Shown here piece by piece: positions 1 through 7,994 of a DNA stretch of 40,926 nt (position 1 is its first letter; each line of letters begins with the position of its first letter). The translations under genes were made by a program, and so were the position numbers. The stretch is from JBBTIS01 sp038059855 (lineage in GTDB: Bacteria > Elusimicrobiota > Elusimicrobia > JACQPE01): positions 1 to 40,926 of the forward strand of contig CAYHKQ010000009.1 in assembly GCA_964357255.1 (NCBI GenBank), in the 5' to 3' direction. Under the pieces are notes generated by a model. The model ran no database searches. It was given only the letters and a program-made list of their open reading frames with translations, and was not told the origin of the DNA.

Positions 1-242
1 GAAATCTTAAAGAGACGACGTGCATTGAACTGTTGCACAGGCTAAAAAATACCCACGCCTCTATTAAAAATATAATTGGAAAGTTGACCATTTTTAAGAA
101 TGAGGACATTCGGGCCATTCTAAAGGATGTGGCCACAACACCCGTAGAATCTCAAGCTTGCAAAATGACTGCCCAGAGGGCAGACTTTATAGAGAGGCTG
201 GTCTGCGCAAGGCGGGATATTTTAAGAATGGAATTTCTCTGA
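1..242 (+). CDS. 3' end of an unrecognised reading frame, cut by the window edge
   Basis: The frame is open from the first bases of the window to a TGA at 240-242, giving about 79 residues, so it may be the C-terminus of a gene that starts outside the window. The only start inside is a TTG at 33. The peptide is lysine- and isoleucine-rich and matches no family I know. The first 120 bases are more AT-rich than the following gene. The stop lies 8 nt upstream of the ATG at 251, a spacing that would fit an operon with the HIRAN gene. It could equally be a chance open frame; a short open frame at a contig edge is weak evidence. Confidence 0.3.
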   Translation, partial: NLKETTCIELLHRLKNTHASIKNIIGKLTIFKNEDIRAILKDVATTPVESQACKMTAQRADFIERLVCARRDILRMEFL

Positions 243-250
243 TAAAAACA

Positions 251-934
251 ATGACTAAGACGCCGACTGACATCAACAAGGCCTATTTGACATGGCAGGC
301 GCTCACGCATGGCCCCCGGCACATAGTGGGGGAGCTTGTACGCGACAACTTTGGACGGGTCACTTTTCGTTATTTGGCCGGCCCCGACTTGGAGGAAGCC
401 AAGAAGCAAGGCTTCAAGGGGCACACCGCTTTCCCTCTGGATACCGGCAAGCTCTACAAGGAAAACGCTTTGGAAGTATTTGCGGCCAGGCTGCCGGACC
501 GTTCACGAGGCGATTTCAAAGAATTTTTAAGCTATTGGGAAATCGAGGACCCAAATGCAGATACCTTCACGCTTCTCGTCTTAAGCGGAGCCCGGCTCCC
601 GACGGACAATTATGAACTGATCGCTTCTCACGAGGAATTTGATTCTTGCGAATTCCTAAGCGATTTGGCGGGCATACCCTACGCTGAAAAAAAGGACCGG
701 CTCGATCTGCCAGAAGGAACGCCCCTGGAACTTAAGAGGGATTCGCAGAACCAATATGATTCATACGCCGTCAGCGTTTATTACCATGGCAAGCGCTTGG
801 GCTACCTCAAGAAGGTCTGCTCGCGAGATGTGGCCAAGGCAATCGAGCGAGGCGTTGTCGTAAAGGCCGAGGTCCGGCGCATCGTTCAAAACGGTATCGT
901 GAAGTCCGTCCTGCTTAAAATCCGCATCGGGTAA
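251..934 (+). CDS. HIRAN-domain protein
   Basis: This 227-residue protein has an N-terminal part (about 1-120) of the type found in bacterial HIRAN proteins, beginning with a YLTWQ motif and carrying a FRYLAGPD segment. The C-terminal part (about 140-227) resembles a HIRAN domain: an ELKRDSQNQYDSYAVSVY block followed by a GYLKK turn, the conserved N-x-YD-x-x-A-V pattern. HIRAN domains bind single-stranded DNA ends and occur in repair and replication proteins; standalone bacterial members have no proven role. I chose the ATG at 251 because it sits just before the conserved block; the frame extends upstream to a TTG at 158, but those residues look non-conserved. No clear ribosome-binding site is seen. 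A terminator-like hairpin lies about 135 nt downstream. Confidence 0.75.
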   Translation: MTKTPTDINKAYLTWQALTHGPRHIVGELVRDNFGRVTFRYLAGPDLEEAKKQGFKGHTAFPLDTGKLYKENALEVFAARLPDRSRGDFKEFLSYWEIEDPNADTFTLLVLSGARLPTDNYELIASHEEFDSCEFLSDLAGIPYAEKKDRLDLPEGTPLELKRDSQNQYDSYAVSVYYHGKRLGYLKKVCSRDVAKAIERGVVVKAEVRRIVQNGIVKSVLLKIRIG

Positions 935-1069
935 TTTTTTTCTCACAAAACGCCAGTTTTTTAGACCGGGGATTGAGCGTAACAGTTCCGTCTAAGATGA
1001 CGCCACGGACCATCGCCCGTGGAGAATTACCCCATTTTAATCGTCTTTCATCTGTTGCCGCACGCCGAG

Positions 1070-1093
1070 CCGGACCCCTCTGGGGCCGGTTTT
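1070..1093 (+). terminator. Candidate rho-independent terminator
   Basis: CCGG-A-CCCC pairs with GGGG-CCGG around a TCT loop (8 bp with one bulged A), followed by TTTT on the + strand. It could end transcription from the HIRAN gene and also lies just beyond the 3' end of the opposite-strand tRNA-Ser. The C4-TCT-G4 core resembles the GC-rich palindromes found inside addB, hsdS and hsdM, so it may instead be a repeat copy. Confidence 0.45.
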
Positions 1094-1111
1094 GAAATCT
1101 GTGGCGTACTG

Positions 1112-1198
1112 CGGAGAGGGAGGGATTCGAACCCTCGAGACCCTTTCGAGTCTACGCGCTTTCCAGGCGCGCCGTTTAAACCGCTCACGCACCTCTCC
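1112..1198 (-). tRNA. tRNA-Ser (anticodon GGA)
   Basis: Read on the minus strand, an 87-nt cloverleaf has a GGAGAGG/CCTCTCC acceptor stem, discriminator G (typical of tRNA-Ser), an anticodon loop CTGGAAA giving anticodon GGA (plus-strand 1162-1164), a long variable arm as expected for a class II tRNA, and a GGTTCGAATCC T-arm. The 3' CCA is not encoded, because the next bases read CAG, so a CCA-adding enzyme is required. Upstream on the minus strand (1199-1250) lies an A/T-rich stretch with repeated TTTTTGGCC/TTTTTAGC units. Confidence 0.95.
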
Positions 1199-1265
1199 AA
1201 AGATCACGGCCAAGCAGGCCAAAAACGCTAAAAAGGCCAAAAAATAATAAAAATTTTTCTTTGTC

Positions 1266-1286
1266 ATTATCTAACATATAGATAAT
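1266..1286. promoter_or_regulatory. Inverted repeat abutting the addB start codon
   Basis: ATTATCT at 1266-1272 and AGATAAT at 1280-1286 form a perfect 7-bp inverted repeat with a 7-nt centre. It ends one base before the addB ATG at 1287. It could be an operator or a hairpin masking the start; no Shine-Dalgarno sequence is visible. Short AT-rich palindromes also arise by chance. Confidence 0.35.
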
Positions 1287-4200
1287 ATGCGCTGGCTCTA
1301 TACGGCGGATCACGCTCAAGCGCTCGCCGAGGCGTTGGCCAAGGCTTTGGATCAAGGGCAAAGCCGGGAGCTGACCGGCCATTGGATTATCGTGCCTTCC
1401 GGAATTTGCCGGCATTGGATTTTACGGCAACTCGCCAAGCATTTAAACAATGATTTGGCCGGTGTTCAGGTTTTGACGCTTCATCAGTTCGCGCTGGAAA
1501 TTTTTCGCCGCATGAAAGAGCCCCTTCCTCAGGTGATTGAAGACAAGCGTTATGTCGCCCTGGTCTGGGAAATTTTGCAAGAGGGCGGCCATGAATTCGT
1601 TTATCCCAAAAATGATCCCTATCCCACGGTGCGCCGGCTCTATGAAGTGTTGCGCGAATTGCGGGACGCCGGCGTCAGTGGAGAGGAGGCCCAATGGCTC
1701 TGCGGGGCGGAGCCTTTTGAGGGGCTTTCTCCGCGTGCCATAGGGCGCGCGCAGAATCTTTTGGCCCTCTACCACCGCTATCTTGGCCGCGCGGGCGCGG
1801 CACAGTGGACGGACGGCCCGGAAATGATGATTCAGGCCTCGGAGCGGCTACGCGCTCACATCGGAGCCTTGGCGCTTCCCCCCCTTTGGTTGTGGGGATT
1901 TTCCGATCTTGTCGGGGTGCAAAAGTTATTTTTGAAATCTTTGAGCGTGACAGCGGCCGATGGCATGACTTTTTTTGTTTTACGGCATGAGGCGACACAG
2001 GGGCTAGTTGAGGAAATGATCGGGTGGGGATTCCAGGAGAAATATATTGGGACCGGCGGCAATGATAATTCAAATTCCAGACCGGCCTTTTCCACGATCG
2101 AATGCCCGAGTCCGGAGGAAGAGGCCTGGGTGATCGCCAAGCATCTGCGCTCGCGCCGTAGTCAGGGGGTTCCCTGGAGCGACTGCGCCATTGTGGCGCG
2201 CCAGATCGAGCCTTATCGGACCGTTCTGGAGCGGGCGCTGACGCAAAACAACATTCCCTTTGTCATGGCCGAGGACCCGTCCGAGACGTTGGGAGCCAAG
2301 CCTGTGGGACTGGCCTTAAAAGCGGCCCTGGCTTTTTGGGAGCGTCCCAAGGCCGCAGAGGCATTGGAATTGGTAGGGAGGGACCAAAGCAACCTTAGGG
2401 TTGATTTTGTGACTCCGGTCCGCGCTGTTTTGGCCAGGCTTCTGTCGCTTCCACTGCCCATCCTGGGGAATTTACAAAGGGAGGGCCGCTTGAGCGCCTT
2501 GGCGGCTCGGATCGCGGCTCAGGAAGACGCCGTGCCCCGGGCTCTTCGCGAGCGGACGGTTTCCTTGGTCGAGGAGTGGGTGTTGCGGCTGTTAGAGGGA
2601 GCGGCGCTCGCGGAACACCCTTCGTCCGCAGGGCTTGTTCGATGGCTGGGCAAGGTCCTTGATCCGGAACAGCCGGTCTTGGTGCGAGAGGCCCTTGAAC
2701 GCTTGTACGAGACGATCTCGAGTCTGCCGGCCAAAATTTTTAGCTCGCGATATTTTGCCCGCTCCATTCTTCATGAGATGATGGATGCGTCGGCGCTGAA
2801 AACCGCCCGCACCCTTTTGCATTCCGACGGCGTGTGGCTGTTAGCGGCGCATCAGGCGCGGGGCGCCGCTTTTGGGCACGTTTTTCTTTGTGGCGCGAGC
2901 AACCAATTTTACCCGAGGCCCATGGAGGAGGACCCTTATCTTTCCGATGCGGTGCGGGGACGACTTAATGACCTGGGCTTTGGTTTAGCGCCGGGGTCGC
3001 GCCACCGGATGCGCGGCTCGCGGCTTAAACCCTCGGTCGCGGGAGCCGCGGACGAGGCGTTACTTTTCCGGATGATGGCGGATATAGCGCGATCAAGCGT
3101 TGTGATCAGTTATCCTCTGATGGACGGCGAGGGTAGTCCTGTATTGCCCTCGCCTTATCTTTGCGCGTTTAACGCAGGGTTGTCTCAGGCCGGCGGCTCT
3201 GTTTTGCGTTCCAGACTTTGGGAGGACCGGCTGACCTGGCTTAAAAATTTTGCCGGGGCAAAATCTTTGAGGCTATTACTAAATCAGGGCGAGCGCCGCT
3301 TGACGGAGGCTTTTGCTCAGCCTGCCGGTCCGGCCCTCCCTGAGAAGGGCGGCGCTGTTCTTGAGATGAGCCGTAAGGAATGGACTCAATGGCTCGATCG
3401 GCATCCCAAAATTGCGCCCACAACCTTGGGGAATTATCTTTCTTGCCCGCAGGCTTTCTGGATGCAAAAAGCGGCGAAACTTCCTGGGCTTAAAAATTTG
3501 CGCCGGGGGGAATTTTATCCGGCCCCGGCGCTTGGCGATGCGTTTTCCAAGGCATTGGTCCTGGCCTTGCAGAAGAAAGAGCCGGAGAGCTTGGAGCGCC
3601 ATTGGGCCGCGACTATACGTCAAGCGTTTCCGGAAATTGAGCCTAGTGATTTGGGTCCCGCTGAACGGTACAAACTCGGCCGAATTTCCAAGGTGTTAGA
3701 GGAGCTAGGCCGGCAAATCAAAGGCTTCATTCAAGAGATCGCCTGCGATTGCGTGGAACCCGAAAAGACGCTGGCCCTGGTGGACGGCCTTGCGGAATTA
3801 TCCGGCCTGGAATGCCGGGCCGACCTTGTTTTGAGTGGCAACAGCAAGGTCTCCGACGCCCCAAGCGCCACTGTCCCAAGGGCAGAGGCCCAACGATCCC
3901 CGCAGGGGCGAGGGACCGCGACCTCCTCGAGTGGCCGCCATTATTGGGAGCTTAAGCTCAAGCGCAGATCGGTTTTTGTCAGTATGACCGGCAAGCGTTC
4001 CAAGCCCCGGCAAATGCTGCTTAAACTTTTAGACCCAGCCAGCCCCCAGGGGGCGAGTTACGGTTTGCAGATACTTTTTTACCTTCTTTATGCCCAGGGG
4101 CAAGGAGGCGGCGGGGCTGTCACCATGGCCAGCCCTTATTGGGAGATTAATCAGGGGGCGTCGCCTCCTTTTCTTTATTCCTGGGACCCATCGGAGGCGG

Positions 4201-4439
4201 ATGGTTTTAAAGAGGCGCTTGGCCAATGGGTCCGTTGGTTCCGCCAGGGTCTCGACGGCGCAGGGACTGTTGTTTTTCCTTTCTGGCCTCATGAGAACAT
4301 TGGCCAGCGTTGCGGCTGGTGTCAGTATCAAGCCCTTTGCGGCAAAAACATTCCTTGGCTACGCTCTGCCAATGACGAGATTACAACCAGTCTTAAATCG
4401 AGTTTTGAAGCGCTGAAGGAATCCCGTTCAGATGATTAA
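1287..4439 (+). CDS. addB: AddB/RexB-type subunit of an AddAB helicase-nuclease
   Basis: This 1050-residue protein should pair with AddA to resect double-strand DNA breaks for RecA-dependent repair. The C-terminus shows the AddB hallmark of an iron-sulphur nuclease domain: a lone cysteine in a NYLSCPQAFW motif and a later CGWCQYQALCG cluster (C-x2-C-x5-C). Between them lie a conserved Asp (RADLVL) and a WELKLK motif, the PD-(D/E)xK signature with Glu in place of the usual Asp. The N-terminus begins like AddB helicase-like domains, but I see no GKT Walker A, consistent with a non-ATPase partner. Residues about 851-886, between the nuclease motifs, form a low-complexity Ser/Pro/Arg insert encoded by GC-rich palindromes. 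The stop overlaps the AddA start by 8 nt. The family is diverse, so RecC-like or generic PD-(D/E)xK labels are possible. Confidence 0.85.
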   Translation: MRWLYTADHAQALAEALAKALDQGQSRELTGHWIIVPSGICRHWILRQLAKHLNNDLAGVQVLTLHQFALEIFRRMKEPLPQVIEDKRYVALVWEILQEGGHEFVYPKNDPYPTVRRLYEVLRELRDAGVSGEEAQWLCGAEPFEGLSPRAIGRAQNLLALYHRYLGRAGAAQWTDGPEMMIQASERLRAHIGALALPPLWLWGFSDLVGVQKLFLKSLSVTAADGMTFFVLRHEATQGLVEEMIGWGFQEKYIGTGGNDNSNSRPAFSTIECPSPEEEAWVIAKHLRSRRSQGVPWSDCAIVARQIEPYRTVLERALTQNNIPFVMAEDPSETLGAKPVGLALKAALAFWERPKAAEALELVGRDQSNLRVDFVTPVRAVLARLLSLPLPILGNLQREGRLSALAARIAAQEDAVPRALRERTVSLVEEWVLRLLEGAALAEHPSSAGLVRWLGKVLDPEQPVLVREALERLYETISSLPAKIFSSRYFARSILHEMMDASALKTARTLLHSDGVWLLAAHQARGAAFGHVFLCGASNQFYPRPMEEDPYLSDAVRGRLNDLGFGLAPGSRHRMRGSRLKPSVAGAADEALLFRMMADIARSSVVISYPLMDGEGSPVLPSPYLCAFNAGLSQAGGSVLRSRLWEDRLTWLKNFAGAKSLRLLLNQGERRLTEAFAQPAGPALPEKGGAVLEMSRKEWTQWLDRHPKIAPTTLGNYLSCPQAFWMQKAAKLPGLKNLRRGEFYPAPALGDAFSKALVLALQKKEPESLERHWAATIRQAFPEIEPSDLGPAERYKLGRISKVLEELGRQIKGFIQEIACDCVEPEKTLALVDGLAELSGLECRADLVLSGNSKVSDAPSATVPRAEAQRSPQGRGTATSSSGRHYWELKLKRRSVFVSMTGKRSKPRQMLLKLLDPASPQGASYGLQILFYLLYAQGQGGGGAVTMASPYWEINQGASPPFLYSWDPSEADGFKEALGQWVRWFRQGLDGAGTVVFPFWPHENIGQRCGWCQYQALCGKNIPWLRSANDEITTSLKSSFEALKESRSDD
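3871..3908. repeat. GC-rich palindromes inserted in frame in addB
   Basis: Two small hairpins lie side by side within the coding sequence: CTGTCCC-AA-GGGCAG (3871-3885) and CCCC-GCA-GGGG (3898-3908). They encode the low-complexity linker between the nuclease motifs. Similar C-run/GGA/G-run palindromes occur in hsdS and hsdM. Confidence 0.5.
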
Positions 4440-7365
4440 AACCGGCGGCGAGCAGGACCTGGCCGCGATTTTGGCTGATTTTGAGCGGAACATTGTGGTG
4501 CGCGCTTGCGCCGGATCGGGCAAGACCCGCCTTTTGGCCGCCAAGTATTTGGCCGCGATTTTTTGGCAGGGAACTCCCAAGGGCGTGGTGGCCATCACTT
4601 TTACCGAGAAAGCGGCCCAGGAGTTAAAAGCCCGCGTGGGCCACTTCTTGGAGGCGATCGCAACCGCCGATTCCGAAAAAATTTTAGAGAATTCCGGTGA
4701 AATGCCGTGGCTTGAGTTGCGTTCGGCCCTGGAGACGCTCAAATTGATCCCTCGCGGATCTTCGGCCTGGACTCAAATCCGCGGCCGGGCCGAGGAACTC
4801 GCCCGGGCCGCTGTTTATCCCGGGCTTGAGATCGGCACTATCCATGGATTCGCCAAGAAACTTTTAGAGCGCTATCCTTTTGAAGCGCTGGGCGGAATCT
4901 TGACCCATTTTGATCCTTCCGGCCGTACGCTCGAGCGCGTTGTGGAAGAATCCTGCGCGCCGGAGGCCATATCCCTGACGCAAGTTTTTGACGGCGTGAG
5001 CTATTCGTCGGCCGTCAAGCTATTCAGCGAGATGCTGAATCTGGTTAAGCGGGGATGGGCGCAGGGCAAGGCCGACGGCCACAATAGCGTCTCAGGCGCC
5101 GCGATTTCTGCCAGAGGCATGCCCGGCGAAAAAAATTTGCCGATGGAGGCCTTGGAGATTCTTCCTCATACCGTCGGACTCGTCACGCATGCGATCGAAC
5201 AAAGCCGCGAGGAAGGGTATTTGGATTATGATTTGTTGCTCTATTGGCTCGATGCGTTTTTGAAAAGCGCGCCGCTTGAACTTTGGTCTGAATTGCGAGC
5301 GCAGGCCAAATACTTGCTGATTGACGAGCTTCAGGACACGGATCCGTTGCAGTTTCGGATCGTGACCCGGCTTGCGGCCGGTTCCGCGCAGGGCCAGCCA
5401 CAAGCCGGGCGGCTGTTTCTAGTCGGCGATCCGTTTCAATCCATTTATGCGTTCCGAGGAGCGGCCCCTGAATTAATTTTTGAGCCCTCGGCTTTGAAAA
5501 ATTTTACTCTCTGGGAGCTAACAGGCAACAAGCGAAGTCATCCCGGGATTCTTGATTTTATTAATAGAGTTTATGAGGGCGACACCCAGGCCTATGAGCC
5601 GATGACGAGCGCCTTGGCCGGCCCGGACGGCCCCGGTCGGATTTGGTGGCATCAGATGCCGCTCCAGGAACTTGGGGCCGCGGAACGTCGGCGCCAGGAA
5701 GCGCGCCATGCGGCCCAAACCGTGGCCCAATTGGCGGCCCAACACGGATGGGCATGGAAGGATTTCGCCATTCTCCTTCGAAAAATGACTCATGGCTGGC
5801 ATTACTACGATGAGCTAAGAAAGCTGGGCATCCCAGCCGTGTTGGGCGCCTCGCCTTCGGTCCTTTTGCGTTTGAGCGCCGTGGTCCGTGAGCTTTCCTG
5901 GCTGGCCGAAATGTTTCGCAATCCCGGCGACGCAAATGCCTTAGCTTATCTTTCGCGTTCCCCTCTTAAATCCCCGCAGGAAGATGGGCCGGCGCGGCTC
6001 AAGGCGATCAGCGAAAGTCTGAAGATTCTTAAGAAAGAGTTAGGCGCCGGCGCGGCACCCGGCCCAATTGTGGAGAAATTGGTCGGAGCCTTTGACCTTG
6101 AGAGTCAAGCCTTGGGCGTGGGCTTGGAGGAGGTCCAGGCGCTTGACATTGCCCGGGAGATGTCTTGGAAGGCCGGCGATTTGGCCGAATATCTTGAGAC
6201 CTTGCGCCGCCGCATGAAAGTGATCCGCGACGACGAGGACGATGAGGGCGATGAGGCGGCCGAGGCTCCTTGGCAGTCCGATAGCGTCAAAATCGCCACG
6301 ATTCACAAGGTCAAAGGCCTGGAATTTCCCTGTGTATTATTGGCCGGGCTTGGCGATTGGTCTTTAAAGAGTTCCTCCTCGCGTCTTCTCTGGAATCCGG
6401 CCACGGGCCAGACAGCCTTGGCTCTGGCGGCGGCCAAGGGAAAATTTATCGGCACGGACGAAGCGCTTTACGAATCCCTTAAAGAATCATCTAAGAAAAA
6501 CCAGATGGCCGAAGAGGAAAGGATTCTTTATGTGGCCTTGACGCGGGCCAAACGCGCTCTGGTGATTTTTGATCCCGGCGATCAAATTAAAAATCGCGCC
6601 GGCTCTTACGTCCTACCGATCCGGCGTCTTTTGGGCAAGGCCAAAGGCTTGGCCGAGGAACTGCATTGTCATGCCTGCCGGGCGCCATCTGAGAATACAA
6701 CGGAAATCGAAAAAAGGGAAACACAACGCGATGGGACGAAAAATAGAAAATTGGACATAGAAGAAACCATGAATGAAAATCCTTCCGATTTTTTCCCGCT
6801 CACCGGCCCTTCTTCCCCGGCCTTAATTTACGCCTCCGAGCACGCTTGGGCGACCCTTGAAGAGGACGCAGGCCCGCTCCCGCACCGAGATCCCATTCAA
6901 AGCCTGGGGCGAATTCTTCACGGCGCCTTGGAACGAGTGCCCTGGCGCGCCGCGATCCAAGCGGATGAAAGAAATCGTTGCCTTCAAGATTCTATTGAAC
7001 AGGAGGCGTATCTTGAGGGTGCGCCCAAGCCCCATGCCGCGCGCCAAGCTCGGGAGATTCTGGGCCGGTTCCTTGACTCGCCGCTTTGGAAGGAGCTTGC
7101 CGCCGCCAAACTTCTGGCCCGCGAACTGCCTGTGGCGTATTTAGAAGGGGAGTCCTTGGTGACGGGCCGCGTGGACTTGCTTTATGAAGACGGCGGGACG
7201 CTGGTTATTTGCGACTATAAAACCGAAGCGCCGGCGCCGGAGATATACCGTTCCCAGGGCGAGCGCTACAGGGCAGCCTTGGCTGGTTTTGCTAAACGCG
7301 CAGGGTACGGGAAGATTTTATTTGAAATTATTTCGCTCGATCGGGCCCAGAGGCGGAGATTGTGA
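4432..7365 (+). CDS. addA: AddA/RecB-like UvrD-family helicase-nuclease
   Basis: This 977-residue superfamily 1A helicase carries a C-terminal nuclease and should be the motor and nuclease subunit partnering AddB. Visible motifs are Walker A ACAGSGKT (25-32), TIHGFAKK, Walker B LIDELQDTD (about 297-305), GDPFQSIYAFRGA (motif III), IATIHKVKGLEFP (motif V) and ILYVALTRAK (motif VI). The C-terminal PD-(D/E)xK nuclease shows GRILHGALE, GRVDLLYEDG (about 912-921) and ICDYKT (about 926-931). An acidic patch around DDEDDEGDE precedes motif V. It is somewhat shorter than typical AddA (1,100-1,250 residues). It starts 8 nt inside the addB stop, so translation is probably coupled. Confidence 0.92.
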   Translation: MIKTGGEQDLAAILADFERNIVVRACAGSGKTRLLAAKYLAAIFWQGTPKGVVAITFTEKAAQELKARVGHFLEAIATADSEKILENSGEMPWLELRSALETLKLIPRGSSAWTQIRGRAEELARAAVYPGLEIGTIHGFAKKLLERYPFEALGGILTHFDPSGRTLERVVEESCAPEAISLTQVFDGVSYSSAVKLFSEMLNLVKRGWAQGKADGHNSVSGAAISARGMPGEKNLPMEALEILPHTVGLVTHAIEQSREEGYLDYDLLLYWLDAFLKSAPLELWSELRAQAKYLLIDELQDTDPLQFRIVTRLAAGSAQGQPQAGRLFLVGDPFQSIYAFRGAAPELIFEPSALKNFTLWELTGNKRSHPGILDFINRVYEGDTQAYEPMTSALAGPDGPGRIWWHQMPLQELGAAERRRQEARHAAQTVAQLAAQHGWAWKDFAILLRKMTHGWHYYDELRKLGIPAVLGASPSVLLRLSAVVRELSWLAEMFRNPGDANALAYLSRSPLKSPQEDGPARLKAISESLKILKKELGAGAAPGPIVEKLVGAFDLESQALGVGLEEVQALDIAREMSWKAGDLAEYLETLRRRMKVIRDDEDDEGDEAAEAPWQSDSVKIATIHKVKGLEFPCVLLAGLGDWSLKSSSSRLLWNPATGQTALALAAAKGKFIGTDEALYESLKESSKKNQMAEEERILYVALTRAKRALVIFDPGDQIKNRAGSYVLPIRRLLGKAKGLAEELHCHACRAPSENTTEIEKRETQRDGTKNRKLDIEETMNENPSDFFPLTGPSSPALIYASEHAWATLEEDAGPLPHRDPIQSLGRILHGALERVPWRAAIQADERNRCLQDSIEQEAYLEGAPKPHAARQAREILGRFLDSPLWKELAAAKLLARELPVAYLEGESLVTGRVDLLYEDGGTLVICDYKTEAPAPEIYRSQGERYRAALAGFAKRAGYGKILFEIISLDRAQRRRL

Positions 7366-7371
7366 CTTGTA

Positions 7372-7524
7372 GAAATTTTGTAAGACTTTAGCGGTCTGAA
7401 GTTTCCCGCTCATCCTGAGCCTGTCGAAGGATGGGCGTTCCCGCAGTCTTGGCTCATGGTTCGACAGGCTCACCATGAGCGGCTATTTTGACTACTTCAA
7501 TCCGCTAAAGTATTACGAAATTTT
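7372..7524. mobile_element. MITE-like imperfect inverted-repeat element
   Basis: About 150 bp with two arms (7372-7433 and 7455-7524) that match each other as reverse complements almost along their full length. Outer ends are GAAATTTTGTAAGACTTTAG on the left and its near-complement at 7503-7524. Inner parts carry the dispersed GAGCCTGTCGAA repeat sequence found in many bacterial genomes. Transcribed, it would fold into one long hairpin and may terminate the addBA transcript. There is no coding capacity, and I cannot identify a clear target-site duplication. Confidence 0.65.
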
Positions 7525-7571
7525 TATGTTAATTGCGTCAATTGTTTGACGTTATTTGGCTATGGTATAGT

Positions 7572-7994
7572 ATGCTCGTGACAAAATCAAAAAAACAGGG
7601 CGCTGAGAGCGTTTGGCCGGCATCGGCCCTTGTGCCACTGGAGGCAAATTTTACCGACAAACGCGGCGTCATTCAGCCCTTGGTCGAAACGCTATTTAGA
7701 AGCGCTATGGTCATTTATTCAAAGCAGGGGGCGGTGCGAGGAAATCATTCCCACGGGACAGACTGGCATTATTGCTATATGTTATCGGGGTCCATGGAAT
7801 ATTATTACAGGCCTTCCGGGGATCCAAAATCTCCGGAAGTCCTGATTGTTAAGGCGGGCCAAATGATTTTTACTCCCCCCGGAGTGGATCATGCCATGAA
7901 ATTTTTGGAAGACACGGTTTGGCTGACTTTGTCGCGCAATCCAAGAAATCAGAGGGATTACGAAGCTGATTTGACCCGCATCCAGATGGTTTGA
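7572..7994 (+). CDS. Cupin-fold protein, probably nucleotide-sugar modifying
   Basis: A 140-residue single-domain cupin. Motif 1 is present as GNHSHGTDWHYCYMLSG, keeping the HxH metal ligands but with His or Tyr where the usual Glu sits. Motif 2 is GQMIFTPPGVDHAM, matching G-x5-P-x-G-x2-H. Its place at the head of an operon with a C-methyltransferase, an SDR and a Gfo/Idh/MocA oxidoreductase suggests action on a nucleotide-linked deoxysugar, for instance isomerisation or epimerisation, but no substrate can be read from the sequence. I chose the ATG at 7572; the frame extends to a TTG at 7533 with an unlikely N-terminus. Its last four bases overlap the next gene. The upstream flank is the MITE-like element. 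Confidence 0.75.
   Translation: MLVTKSKKQGAESVWPASALVPLEANFTDKRGVIQPLVETLFRSAMVIYSKQGAVRGNHSHGTDWHYCYMLSGSMEYYYRPSGDPKSPEVLIVKAGQMIFTPPGVDHAMKFLEDTVWLTLSRNPRNQRDYEADLTRIQMV

Noticed and set aside
1037..1267. Open frame on the minus strand with repeated FLAFLA residues
   Set aside because: It runs through the tRNA-Ser gene; the repeated residues come from a simple A/T-rich repeat upstream of the tRNA.
7542..7571. Promoter-like TTGTTT/TATAGT before the cupin gene
   Set aside because: The start of transcription would fall inside or after the chosen ATG, so I cannot support it without moving the start.
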